Positions 1-8,431 of a DNA stretch of 64,000 nt are shown here, piece after piece. The position numbers and the translations under genes are program-made. Location: positions 1 through 64,000 of the forward strand of contig NZ_CANLRP010000008.1 in the NCBI RefSeq assembly GCF_947493425.1, read 5' to 3'. The first letter of the stretch is position 1; the number at the start of each line of letters is the position of its first letter. The notes under the pieces were generated by a model. The model saw only the letters and a program-made list of their open reading frames with translations. It was not told the DNA's origin and did not search any database. This DNA is from an uncultured Microscilla sp. GTDB taxonomy: Bacteria > Bacteroidota > Bacteroidia > Cytophagales > Microscillaceae.

Positions 1-147
1 TTCTCCTAAGTGCATTGCTTTTTTGAAGGTAAAGATAAAAATTAAGAAGAATATTCCGAAGTAGTGCGTTTAACCTATCTATTTTTTGACTTTTACCATT
101 CCTAACGGTAAAACCCACCCTTGGTTGCCTCCAATAAACTAAGCCCG

Positions 148-819
148 CTAGTATTCTCTTACCTGTGCGGCGGCTTCCTCAGATATCACCGCTTTGGGTT
201 TGGTGATGATGGGTATACAACTGGTAAAACGAATATTGTCCAAACCAAAGTCGTTGCCTCCTTTCAAAGTTGACAAATTTACAATACAAATATTGGCGGT
301 CGTTTCATTGCCCGAAAACCAAGTCACTTCAAACTTTTTCCATTGATATTGCCAATCAGGTGCATTGATATTGGTACCCAATACCTGCCCATTGACACTA
401 AAATGCAGGCGTGCCGGGCTACGTGCCACCAAAGTAGTAATCCAGGCAGAAAAGTTATAATAGGTTTTAGGGCGTATTTTTATCTGTTGGCACCACACCG
501 ATACATTGGGGCGTGGACTACCGTTTACAATCAAAAACTTATCTCTGACGCCTCTCCTGCTCCGTCCCTTAAAATGCCCATGGTATTTGGTAGGGTTGGT
601 TCCTACCTGATAGGTTCCTTCAGGGTACAAATCGTTAGAAACACGATAGCCCGACTGAAAATAACGGTTGCCTTGCGAAAAGTTTCCATTAACCACCAAA
701 TTATTTGACTCTACCGAACCTTCGGGGCACTGGGCATAGGTAGTGGTAAACAGGGTGGTGCTAAATAATATAAAACTGAACCACTTTGATAGGCGAATCA
801 ATGGAAATACTGTATTCAT
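148..819 (-). CDS. secreted protein with carbohydrate-binding-like beta-sandwich module
   Basis: The 223-residue product begins with a clear signal peptide (about residues 1-30, ending TTYAQ), so it is exported. The body opens with NLVVNGNFSQGN and closes with GGNDFGLDNIRF. That pairing of an N-x-G-x-F start and a D-N-I-x-F final strand is typical of galactose-binding-like or CBM4/9-like jelly-roll modules of about 150 residues. No catalytic domain is visible, so a binding role (glycan or other surface ligand) is inferred. The tail after the module is short and charged; I see no clear type IX sorting domain. It stands alone: upstream is repeat DNA, and the neighbouring amidase is divergent. 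The ligand cannot be told from sequence. Confidence 0.7.
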   Translation of the reverse strand: MNTVFPLIRLSKWFSFILFSTTLFTTTYAQCPEGSVESNNLVVNGNFSQGNRYFQSGYRVSNDLYPEGTYQVGTNPTKYHGHFKGRSRRGVRDKFLIVNGSPRPNVSVWCQQIKIRPKTYYNFSAWITTLVARSPARLHFSVNGQVLGTNINAPDWQYQWKKFEVTWFSGNETTANICIVNLSTLKGGNDFGLDNIRFTSCIPIITKPKAVISEEAAAQVREY

Positions 820-944
820 AATAATGATTGTTTAGATAAAAGAGCGGGCTTATGCATATAAACGCCAGATAAAATGTGGAGTTACAGATAATAAAGCTTA
901 ATTTATACTGGTTGACATGGTAATATTTTGGTATTACCTTAGTA
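820..944. other. short AT-rich upstream region of the secreted protein
   Basis: AT-rich DNA between the start of the secreted protein and repeat copy A. I see no good TAnnTTTG box on the minus strand. The gap to the next gene continues as repeat DNA to about position 1427. Confidence 0.4.
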
Positions 945-1427
945 CAATAGTCCATAGTATTTAGTCAATAGTCCATAGCTGATTCGAGTAAATGTTCACC
1001 TTATTAAATGCTGTAAACCAGTATTTTATATTAAGATTGCGTACTCACTTTATTTTTAAAAGTGTTTCGGTTTTATGCCTAAACACCCAATTATACTAAG
1101 ATTAAAGTGATTACCTGCGGTGAGCTCGTCACAGCAAGCTGCCCCGATGAGTCGGGATTTATAAATAGACTCGGTTTTAGGATTTACAGGATTAGCTGAA
1201 GCAGAACTCAGCACAGCAAAGCTGTAGCTTCGGTTGATTAATGTTGGTATTCAAACAATTAGTCAAAATCCATCTTCAAAACCATTTTTGTTTAAGTATA
1301 AATAGTTTTTAAATTCATAAATAACTGATAACCGAGCCTCTGGCGAGTCCTTAGATACCGATGTATATCGGTGCTCAACAAAGTTAATCAGCAACCAACT
1401 TTGACTAAAATCACTACGGAGTATTGT
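945..1427 (-). repeat. interspersed repeat family R1, copy A (inverted)
   Basis: This is the reverse complement of 12671-13096, with only scattered differences by eye over more than 400 bp. The outer parts also match 26809-27028 and 47060-47248. Two segments are present here but missing from some copies. One is a roughly 204-bp middle piece bounded by TACTNA inverted ends and TA. The other is a roughly 57-bp insert near 1325-1385 that carries the palindrome ACCGATGTATATCGGT. No open reading frame of substance lies within it. It separates the divergent secreted-protein and amidase genes. Confidence 0.85.
1346..1374. repeat. short palindromic repeat R2, copy 1
   Basis: AGTCCTTAGATACCGATG followed by TATATCGGTGC. 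The stem is ACCGAT/ATCGGT with a 4-nt loop. The same 29-bp unit recurs at 17907, 23602, 50320 and, partly, 50531. It is inside an insert absent from the sister copy of R1, so it behaves like a small mobile unit. Confidence 0.75.
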
Positions 1428-1455
1428 TAGTACTTCACTATAAAAAAATCATATA

Positions 1456-2391
1456 ATGCACATTAGGCTTTTATCTTTCGGGGTTGTCATTGCTTGGTTG
1501 GTTACGCTCACGCTGACGCCAGGAGTAGCTCAAAAAAAGAAACGCTCCAAAACAATTCAAAATAAGGGTTTTGTATTGGTGATTGATCCCGGACATGGGG
1601 GAAAAGATACCGGACGTTTACGCGGTTCAAAAAGTATGAAGCACGAAAAGAGTCTCAACCTTGCCATTGCGCTTAAGCTGGGGAAGTATGTAAAAAAATA
1701 CCTGCCTCATATCAAAGTATACTATACCCGCACTACCGATCGCTACCTGTCGCTGGAAGATCGGGTAGATTTTGCCCACGACAAAGATGCCGATGCTTTT
1801 ATAAGTCTACATTGTAACTCGGTAGAACATAAGCAAGTACACGGCACCGAGTTGCACATTCATAGTTTTGACTTACCCGCCAGCAAATACCTGGCAAAAT
1901 TGATCAACAAACAGTTTAAACAACGAGCTGGGAGAAAAGTCAGGGGCATTTATGATGCAGACAAACGCCAAAAGAATTTTTATGTAGTGCAATATACCCG
2001 TATGCCTAGTGTGCTGGTAGAGTGTGGCTACATGACCAACACCCGCGAAGAAAAATACCTGAACTCTGACCAGGGACAAAGCATTATTGCTTCGGCTATT
2101 TTCAGGGCTTTTAGAGCTTACACCCAGTCTAAACGCCCCCGCGAGCGTCGCGAAATTGTATACCAGGTGCAATTGATGGCTACTCAAAAACCCATACCGC
2201 CAGACTCTGAGCATTTCAAAGATGTGCCAAAAAAAGTAAAACGAGTACCTAACAAACACTCAAAAAAATATAAATACCGCTATGTGACAGGCTGGGAATA
2301 TACGCTTAAGGGGGCGCGTCGTTTACTCAACGAAATTCACGCTATAGGTTTCAAAGAAGCTTTTTTGGTAGCAAGCAAATCGGGACGATAA
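1456..2391 (+). CDS. N-acetylmuramoyl-L-alanine amidase with C-terminal SPOR domain
   Basis: Periplasmic zinc amidase (Amidase_3) that cleaves the bond between N-acetylmuramic acid and the stem peptide during cell separation or wall turnover. A signal peptide covers residues 1-25. The metal and catalytic residues are all present: H47 in DPGHGG, E64 in KHEKSLNLA, H119 in SLHCNS and E189 in VLVECGYMTN. From about residue 215 the protein carries a SPOR-like domain (YQVQLMATQKPI...KYRYVTG...GFKEAFLV), which in this family binds denuded glycan at the septum. The start follows the R1 repeat directly, so its promoter may lie at the repeat edge. It is convergent with the phosphoesterase, with a 47-bp gap. 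The family assignment is firm; the exact division role is inferred. Confidence 0.95.
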   Translation: MHIRLLSFGVVIAWLVTLTLTPGVAQKKKRSKTIQNKGFVLVIDPGHGGKDTGRLRGSKSMKHEKSLNLAIALKLGKYVKKYLPHIKVYYTRTTDRYLSLEDRVDFAHDKDADAFISLHCNSVEHKQVHGTELHIHSFDLPASKYLAKLINKQFKQRAGRKVRGIYDADKRQKNFYVVQYTRMPSVLVECGYMTNTREEKYLNSDQGQSIIASAIFRAFRAYTQSKRPRERREIVYQVQLMATQKPIPPDSEHFKDVPKKVKRVPNKHSKKYKYRYVTGWEYTLKGARRLLNEIHAIGFKEAFLVASKSGR

Positions 2392-2438
2392 ACCATCTTG
2401 CAATAGGCAGGTGTCCTTAACAACCAGTAGCGCCAAGT

Positions 2439-3065
2439 TTACCTCATATAATCTATGACAATGGCCTGATGTACTGCTTCATATTGTAGGTTCAACATGC
2501 TGGCATTGATATAGTGGGTGCCGTTAACTTCTACCCTGCCACGTGCTTCGTGAATGTGACCAAAAATATGGTATTTTGGACGTATATCCTGGATTACTTC
2601 GGTTAATTCTTCACAACCTACCTCCTCCCCTTTTGCCGTTTGATCTAACACTCCTTTGGGTGGTCCGTGGGTAACCAAAATATCAGTATTTTCAGGAATC
2701 AAATCCCAATGTTTACGAATGTCGACTCCTCTGGCACGATTAAACGCCCAATCGAAAAACCAAGGGGTAATGGGAGATCCCCATATATTGATGCCTTCTA
2801 TAGTAACCCCGCTATCGTTGAGATAAATGGCATTGGTTAAAAGTGCTTCTGCCTGGTGGGGTTCATCTTCAAACAAAAAGTCGTGATTTCCGGCAATGAC
2901 TACCTTATGACGGTGAGGCAACGTGGCCAACCAGTTGTTAAAACGACGTATTTCTTTGGGTCTGCCCCTGGAGCTTAAGTCTCCAGCGTGAATCAACAAA
3001 TCACCTTCAGGCACCGCTATTTGGTTGTGTTTTCCGTGGGTGTCTGATATACAAACTATTTTCAT
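2439..3065 (-). CDS. calcineurin-like metallophosphoesterase
   Basis: 208-residue cytoplasmic phosphoesterase. The dinuclear metal motifs are in order: D8 and H10 in SDTHGKH, D29 in HAGDLSSRG, N60-H61-D62 in AGNHD, H in VTHGPPKGVLD and the GHIHE pair near residue 168. Size and the SDTHG...THGPP...GHIHEARG spacing match the small MPPED/UPF0046-like phosphodiesterase group rather than the DNA-repair Mre11 group. The substrate is unknown (cyclic nucleotide or other phosphodiester). No signal peptide. It starts 18 bp downstream of the receptor phosphatase stop on the same strand, so the two may be co-transcribed. Confidence 0.9.
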   Translation of the reverse strand: MKIVCISDTHGKHNQIAVPEGDLLIHAGDLSSRGRPKEIRRFNNWLATLPHRHKVVIAGNHDFLFEDEPHQAEALLTNAIYLNDSGVTIEGINIWGSPITPWFFDWAFNRARGVDIRKHWDLIPENTDILVTHGPPKGVLDQTAKGEEVGCEELTEVIQDIRPKYHIFGHIHEARGRVEVNGTHYINASMLNLQYEAVHQAIVIDYMR

Positions 3066-3083
3066 GAGGGTTCATTTTAATAT

Positions 3084-5321
3084 TTAGAGCCTCAAGCCCA
3101 ACATTGTTACATCATCGCGGGCATCCTGGCTTCCCTGGTGTTTGGCTAGAGTAGCTTCAAAAGCCACTTGTTGTTCTTTCATAGACAAATGCGCATAATG
3201 ACTAATCATTTTTTTGATGTTACGAGACCCAAATCGGCGACGTTCGGCATCGGGAGTATCGCCAAAACCATCGGTCATCATATACAAAGCGTCGCCTTTA
3301 GCCAATATGAGCTCTTGGTTGGTAAAAACCCTGGCACGTTCGTCTTCGTATACCTCACCACCAATAGAAAAACGGTCAGCCTTGAGCTGGTTAAACTCCC
3401 CTTCCTGTACATAATACAGGGGACGTTTGGCACCTGAAAAAGTCACCTTAAACTGTTGAGCAGTCAGCGGCTCAATCACACAGAGCGACATGTCCATTCC
3501 ATCACTGTTGTTGGTTTCTGCCTGCCGCAAGTCACTGCGAATTTTTTGGTGCAAAAGGGTAATCACCTTTGCCGGATCAAAGATGTGCTTTTCGTTGATC
3601 GTTTCGTTGAGCAATGTATTGCCTATCATACTCATAAAAGCACCTGGTACCCCGTGTCCGGTACAGTCTATCACTGCTACTACGGTTTTGGTAAAGTTTT
3701 CACCTTTGATGGTGTTAAACCAGTAAAAATCGCCTGACACAATGTCTTTGGGTTGATAGATAATAAAGTACTCTTCAAAAATCTGCTTGATTTTGGGTTC
3801 AAAAGGTAAGATGGCATTTTGAATGGTTTGGGCGTAGCGTACACTATCTGTGATTTGATTGTAGGCAAACTGTAGCTCTTCGCCTCGTTCCTGCAACGAA
3901 TCTCGTTGGGTCAGTATTTCTTCTTTCTGAAGCTGGAGTTCCTCGTTCTTTTCGGTAATCTCTTTGGTACGTTCTTTTACCTTGCGTTCCAAGGTTACAT
4001 TTTGTTCTCTCAGTATTCGGGCGTTTTCTTCTTGCGCCAACCGCTTGTCTTGCTCGTTTTTTCGTTCACGGTATCCCAAACCTACCGAGAAAAGTACTAG
4101 CTCAAGAAATAAGCCTGCTTGAGAGAAGTAGTTTTTATTAAAGTCTACGTGTACTAAATCTGAGAAACTGATAGTACTTAATATCCAGCCCAACATTAAG
4201 AAAAATGAACCAGTAACAAAATAACGTGCAAGTATACTATTAGATATAAGTAAAACAACAATCGTTATCAAAAACAGTATAGCGTCAATATAAAAATTTG
4301 ATACCATGTAAATCTCCAAGAAAGATGTATTAAAGGAGATGTTCAAATATACTACGGATATTAGTAAAACAGATGATTTTAACACAATCCAAGTATATAT
4401 TACTTTATCCCATTTGCTAATAAGTTGTCTTGCTCCTACAAAAAGACGCATAAACTGGAAATAAAACAACATACTAACCTGACTACTAATCATGGATGTA
4501 TAAATTTGTAATTTGGGCAACCCATTATACAAATCATTATACATGATGTAGTATAATGAATATGATAATGTATACATTACATAATATAAATAGGTTTTGT
4601 CTTTAACCAAGAGGAATAAAACGAAATTATACAATATAATAATCCACAACCCTCCTTGAAAAATACTCTGAATAACTTTCTGCAAAGCCTCTTGTGACAA
4701 AAATGCCTCTGGCTCTACCAATTTTACAGAATAAGAGGGTTTAAATAATGTCCCTTGTATTTTGATATAAAGTACTGTTTTTTGTTTAGAGTAAAGTTGT
4801 AAGTAAAACTTGTATTTAAACTCCACAATACTACTCTTGATCTCTCTTTGATTACCAGGGATAAGATTCCCACTTACTTTTTTTAAATACTTATTTTCAT
4901 CATCAGGAGCATATAACTCTATATAAGATGCATTACCTACATATAAAACCCAATGATTACGATTAGACTGATTATCTAAGCTTAACTTTGCCCAATAGTT
5001 TCTATTTTTTTGAAAGCTCGTTTTTTTCTTTCTAAATGTAGGGTAAGGGATAAACTGAGATTGGTATTTTAAAGATTTGAGGTGTTTAAATGTTATGGTG
5101 TTTGTAGAGTCTTCTAAGATGAGTAAATGAGGGTTCAGGTCTGTTAATTTACTCAAATCATTTGTCACTTTTACAACTAATGAACTGGATGGATTTTGGG
5201 CAAAAGTCAATGAGTTTATACAAAAACATAAACTTGTTACCCAAAGACAAGAGTAAATAGTTAGATATTTTTTTTTATACTGATGAAATATTTGAATTAA
5301 ATTAAACAAGGTCACTGCCAC
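3084..5321 (-). CDS. 7TM receptor (7TMR-DISM) fused to SpoIIE/PP2C serine phosphatase
   Basis: 745-residue membrane signalling protein. A signal sequence (residues about 15-42, ending TFAQ) precedes an extracellular beta-rich DISMED2-type sensor (about 50-190). Next come roughly seven hydrophobic helices (about 210-415), a charged coiled coil (about 418-490) and a C-terminal SpoIIE-type PP2C domain (about 505-745). The phosphatase signatures are SGDFYWF, VIDCTGHGVPGAFMS and MMTDGFGDT, which supply the metal-binding aspartates. Such proteins usually dephosphorylate an anti-sigma-factor antagonist and so gate a sigma factor. No such partner is adjacent, so the target is unknown. It heads a likely two-gene unit with the phosphoesterase downstream. 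Confidence 0.92.
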   Translation of the reverse strand: MAVTLFNLIQIFHQYKKKYLTIYSCLWVTSLCFCINSLTFAQNPSSSLVVKVTNDLSKLTDLNPHLLILEDSTNTITFKHLKSLKYQSQFIPYPTFRKKKTSFQKNRNYWAKLSLDNQSNRNHWVLYVGNASYIELYAPDDENKYLKKVSGNLIPGNQREIKSSIVEFKYKFYLQLYSKQKTVLYIKIQGTLFKPSYSVKLVEPEAFLSQEALQKVIQSIFQGGLWIIILYNFVLFLLVKDKTYLYYVMYTLSYSLYYIMYNDLYNGLPKLQIYTSMISSQVSMLFYFQFMRLFVGARQLISKWDKVIYTWIVLKSSVLLISVVYLNISFNTSFLEIYMVSNFYIDAILFLITIVVLLISNSILARYFVTGSFFLMLGWILSTISFSDLVHVDFNKNYFSQAGLFLELVLFSVGLGYRERKNEQDKRLAQEENARILREQNVTLERKVKERTKEITEKNEELQLQKEEILTQRDSLQERGEELQFAYNQITDSVRYAQTIQNAILPFEPKIKQIFEEYFIIYQPKDIVSGDFYWFNTIKGENFTKTVVAVIDCTGHGVPGAFMSMIGNTLLNETINEKHIFDPAKVITLLHQKIRSDLRQAETNNSDGMDMSLCVIEPLTAQQFKVTFSGAKRPLYYVQEGEFNQLKADRFSIGGEVYEDERARVFTNQELILAKGDALYMMTDGFGDTPDAERRRFGSRNIKKMISHYAHLSMKEQQVAFEATLAKHQGSQDARDDVTMLGLRL

Positions 5322-5662
5322 AATTTTATTAAAACTTCACTTTCGCATTTATGTATTAATGCCTTGATAAGCCTATACTAAAACATTGTTGCACAAATAT
5401 TATTTCACTTTTAGGAGTATTTGCTATGTTTTATTATTGCAAAATGCGCTATATGCTTTACTTATACACTTTACAAGTAAACACAAATTTCATTATATCA
5501 GGAAAAAAAAATGCTACGACAATTAATAAAAAAAGTTTCACTACTTGTAATATTTTTCAAAAAAACCATTTTTTTATCTACTTGTTCCCCCTTTACTTTG
5601 CAGCCATAATACAACAAACAACTATTATTTAAAACAAAGGTTAAATTAAAAATTCGAAAAAC
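5322..5662. other. AT-rich intergenic region upstream of the RiPP precursor
   Basis: Very AT-rich DNA between divergent genes. It contains no convincing gene; an apparent 68-codon frame here reads as low-complexity AT sequence. A TTACTTTG at 5593-5600 resembles a Bacteroidota -7 box but lacks the conserved TA spacing and a clear -33 TTTG, so the precursor promoter is not firmly placed. Confidence 0.4.
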
Positions 5663-5794
5663 ATGGGAACAATTATTGGTGATTTAGACAGCCCCAACAC
5701 ATTTGGTAGCAAAGAAATAAAAACTGCTAAAAGTACTACCAAACCTTTCTTTGCCAAACAACTAGAAAAAAGAAAAGTGGTTAAAAGAAAATAA
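5663..5794 (+). CDS. graspetide (microviridin/marinostatin-like) precursor, leader motif without canonical core
   Basis: A 43-codon reading frame whose residues 28-35 read PFFAKQLE. This is the conserved leader helix (PFFARFLE type) that graspetide ATP-grasp ligases bind. It lies 106 bp upstream of an MvdD-type ligase on the same strand and ends just before a terminator hairpin. It is odd because only eight residues (KRKVVKRK) follow the motif. There is no TxKxPSDxxE-type core and no Thr, Ser, Asp or later Glu to form an omega-ester. The N-terminal half does have D7, D9, S10, T13, S16 and E18. In-frame codons after the UAA would give SHLPTSESNKRD before the next stop. The peptide may be a leader-only activator, carry an N-terminal core, or be a nonsense-truncated precursor. 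Confidence 0.75.
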   Translation: MGTIIGDLDSPNTFGSKEIKTAKSTTKPFFAKQLEKRKVVKRK

Positions 5795-5823
5795 TCACAT
5801 TTACCCACCAGTGAATCAAACAA

Positions 5824-5850
5824 AAGGGACTAGCAATAGTCCCTTTTTTT
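5824..5850 (+). terminator. intrinsic terminator between RiPP precursor and ligase
   Basis: The hairpin GGGACTA-GCAA-TAGTCCC is followed by seven further T residues. It sits 30 bp after the precursor stop and 50 bp before the ligase start. Partial readthrough would give far more precursor than ligase mRNA. I see no separate promoter for the ligase. Confidence 0.85.
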
Positions 5851-5900
5851 ATGTAGTTTGGTAAGCAATATACCAAAAAAATTTAGCTACTTATAACTTT

Positions 5901-6905
5901 ATGGAAGTGTTAATTGTCACGTACAGTGACGACGACGAAGGTATCAACAATGTAACCGAGGCATTGCAAAGTAAAGGAGCCAATGTGTACAGGTTTAATA
6001 CCAACTATTACCCCACCCAAATACAACTTGCCAGTCATTATATTAACAATACTGAACAGGTAAAAATCATCAGTGAAGATGTTGTGCATAATTTGGCAAA
6101 GTTTGATGCAGTATGGTATAGACGCATTCGTATTGGGCAAGAACTGCCCGAAGAAATGGCCGATGAGTATAAAATACCTGCCATAGAAGAATCAAAAACC
6201 ACTTTTTGGGGCACGCTTGCCAGTTGGGGCATTGGCAAGTTTGTGTTAGACGCTGTAGCCGACATTAGACGTGCCGAAAATAAACAGTTGCAGCTTAAGG
6301 TAGCCAATCGCCTGGGTTTGCGTATTCCTGCCACCCTTATTACCAACTCGGCACAAGAGGTAAAAGCTTTTGCTCACAACTATTCGGCGGTGATCTCCAA
6401 GATGCAATACGCTTTTAGCATTTATGATGGTACTGAAGACGAGTACAAGGTATATAGCCACAAGTGGCAACCCGAAGAGTTGGAGGATATGACGGGGTTG
6501 GAGTTTTCGCCTATGATTTTTCAGGAGTATGTAGAAAAAGAGTGTGAGTTTAGGGTGGCCATTGTAGGAGAACAGATTTTTTGTGGTAAAATACCCTCTC
6601 AACAATCTACCGAAGGGCAAGCTGACTGGCGCAAAGATGGGAGCCTGATAGATGACATAGTACCTTATGACTTACCCGCCAGTATTCAGCTAAAGTTGCT
6701 CCATCTTATGGACTATTTTGGGCTCAATTATGGAGCAGTAGATTTAATTAAGACTCCAGAAGGTAAGTTTGTATTTTTAGAGGTTAACCCGGTGGGTGAA
6801 TTTAGTTGGCTGGATCAGGCTTTTAATAACAAAATATCTGAAGCCATTGCCAATGTATTGCTCAACCGGGCTCGAAGACGAAACAGTCCACTCAACCTTT
6901 ATTAA
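5901..6905 (+). CDS. MvdD-family ATP-grasp graspetide ligase
   Basis: 334-residue ATP-grasp enzyme that would activate Asp/Glu side-chain carboxylates of a precursor peptide and join them to Ser/Thr (ester) or Lys (amide) side chains. It matches the MvdD ester-ligase family along its length from memory: start MEVLIVTYSDDDEGINNV, then AVWYRRIRIG, DIRRAENKQLQL, MIFQEYVEKECEFRVAIVG, YFGLNYGAVDLI and FLEVNPVGEFSWLD. The last two carry ATP/Mg ligands. Length is normal for the family and no key block is missing, so the enzyme looks functional although its adjacent precursor lacks a core. No second, MvdC-type amide ligase is present. A 40-bp gap leads to the oxygenase, which suggests one operon. Confidence 0.93.
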   Translation: MEVLIVTYSDDDEGINNVTEALQSKGANVYRFNTNYYPTQIQLASHYINNTEQVKIISEDVVHNLAKFDAVWYRRIRIGQELPEEMADEYKIPAIEESKTTFWGTLASWGIGKFVLDAVADIRRAENKQLQLKVANRLGLRIPATLITNSAQEVKAFAHNYSAVISKMQYAFSIYDGTEDEYKVYSHKWQPEELEDMTGLEFSPMIFQEYVEKECEFRVAIVGEQIFCGKIPSQQSTEGQADWRKDGSLIDDIVPYDLPASIQLKLLHLMDYFGLNYGAVDLIKTPEGKFVFLEVNPVGEFSWLDQAFNNKISEAIANVLLNRARRRNSPLNLY

Positions 6906-6945
6906 GTAAACATTTTCAAATCACTATCACTATATTTAGTAACTA

Positions 6946-8184
6946 ATGGCATCTACAACTCCTCCTCCTACCGTTTTTAGCCAAGCCTGGTGGAATGAAC
7001 TTTTAGAAGAGTCTAACTACCTGACAGAGGCTTGTTTGATCAAAAACAGTGTGCCTGCTCAGTTTTTTACTGAACAAGACATTCTAAATATTATCCAAGA
7101 AGTGCCAGATAAGCTTTCGTTTAGTGCTCCGGGGCTTAGGGTATATACAGATGGCAAGCAGGTGATTAAAGAGTTGAGCGAAATGTACCGTTCTCCTTTG
7201 CAACCCCATGAAGGTCTTCAGGAATTTACTCAACGTATATTTGGCCAGCAAAAATTTGGCATTATTCTCAATCGTGCTACCCAATACCACGATACGCTTG
7301 CCCGACGGCTTGCGCCGCTTTATCAGGGGATTGTAGAAGAGCTTGGAGTACCTTGGTTAGACCTCAATGCTACTATATTTGTGGGCAATTATGGGTATAC
7401 TCCGTTTGGGGTGCACTACGACGGTGAAGCCAATAGTGTGATTCATTTTCATCAGGGGCCGGGTAAAAAACTAATGACGCTGTGGGATGAAGAGGTGTTT
7501 GTAGAGAAGACCGGGTCAAGGTTGCATTATTGCGAGCCAGAGAAAATATTGCCCTATGGTACTACCTGTCAAATAGAAGCCCACGATACGTTTTACTTGC
7601 CCGAAGGTCCTTTCCACATTGGCAACACTGAGGAGTTTTCAATGGCATTGACGGTGGTGATCAAGGGTATTTCGGTCAAAGACTGGCTCAGTAATGCTTT
7701 GGCTGAAATGAATACGGAGTCGTTTGACCCAGAGATTTTGGCAGGGTATGAGTCTGAGGTGAACGATATTTTAGCCAGTGGTTTGATTGGTACTGAGGTA
7801 AATGAACAAAAATTTGGTAGCTGGGTAAAGGCGGCTATGGAAGATTACCAGTGGTCGCTCAAAAGCAATTGTGGGTTTCGCCCTCCACGTTGGTCTGATC
7901 AAAAAACTTTTCCTGAATTAGCCAGGCAAAGTGTACAAATCATCACCCCTTTTTGTATATACCATCAACCGCTAAAAAATGACCAGGTAAGGCTCTATTA
8001 TCGACGAAACAAAAGTAACTTTGCCCATGCTTCTCTGTTGCTGCCTTTGCTAGAGCGGTTGAACGCGGGCGAGGTAATAGAAATAGGGCAAATAATGGCT
8101 CAACATCCTGATTATCAAACATTTTTAATTGATTTTTTCACTTTGTTGTTAAATCACCAGGCTATAGAGCTAAAGCAAACCTGA
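6946..8184 (+). CDS. JmjC/cupin-like Fe(II) oxygenase in RiPP locus
   Basis: 412-residue protein with a double-stranded beta-helix core (about 130-240). The candidate Fe(II) triad is H157-Y-D159 in FGVHYDGEA and H224 in LPEGPFHIGN. DTFYLPEGPFHIG matches the D-x-x-Y-x-P-x-x-x-x-H block of JmjC/RoxA-type (Cupin_4) 2-oxoglutarate oxygenases. The C-terminal part (about 300-412) is helical and ends in a winged-helix-like stretch, as in those ribosomal-protein hydroxylases. Position directly behind the ATP-grasp ligase suggests a tailoring enzyme acting on the peptide, perhaps by hydroxylation. That role is inference; an unrelated protein hydroxylase is the alternative. An 8-bp inverted repeat (GATTGCCT/AGGCAATC, 8183-8224) sits at its stop codon. 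Confidence 0.65.
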   Translation: MASTTPPPTVFSQAWWNELLEESNYLTEACLIKNSVPAQFFTEQDILNIIQEVPDKLSFSAPGLRVYTDGKQVIKELSEMYRSPLQPHEGLQEFTQRIFGQQKFGIILNRATQYHDTLARRLAPLYQGIVEELGVPWLDLNATIFVGNYGYTPFGVHYDGEANSVIHFHQGPGKKLMTLWDEEVFVEKTGSRLHYCEPEKILPYGTTCQIEAHDTFYLPEGPFHIGNTEEFSMALTVVIKGISVKDWLSNALAEMNTESFDPEILAGYESEVNDILASGLIGTEVNEQKFGSWVKAAMEDYQWSLKSNCGFRPPRWSDQKTFPELARQSVQIITPFCIYHQPLKNDQVRLYYRRNKSNFAHASLLLPLLERLNAGEVIEIGQIMAQHPDYQTFLIDFFTLLLNHQAIELKQT

Positions 8185-8382
8185 TTGCCTTGTATATTAC
8201 TATTACCCAACTTTATAGGCAATCAACTTTAGCCACAAAACAATGCCTTTGATGAAAGAAAAAACAAAAGGAATAGCCTGGGTAATGTAAGATGTAGCCT
8301 TTATCAACATACCCTATTGAAGCCTTTCAAATCCTTCTTTTTTTTCGTAATTTAGAAGCTGCCTTAAAGTTAAGATTTCAAC

Positions 8383-8409
8383 ATGAGTGCCCTTGGGGGC
8401 TTAACTCAT
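8383..8409 (+). promoter_or_regulatory. hairpin in the dnaE 5' leader
   Basis: ATGAGTGCCC and GGGC-TTA-ACTCAT can pair with a TTA bulge, 22 bp before the dnaE start. No T tract follows, so this is not a terminator. A role in translation or mRNA stability is possible but unproven. Confidence 0.35.
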
Positions 8410-8431
8410 TGACTATAAAAAGACTCGCTGC

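Noticed and set aside
5426-5632. 68-codon frame upstream of the RiPP precursor
   Set aside because: AT-rich low-complexity sequence with no leader motif; considered as a second precursor and dismissed.
6038-6346. Minus-strand frames inside the ATP-grasp gene and similar antisense frames in dnaE and smc
   Set aside because: They are shadows of strongly supported genes on the other strand.
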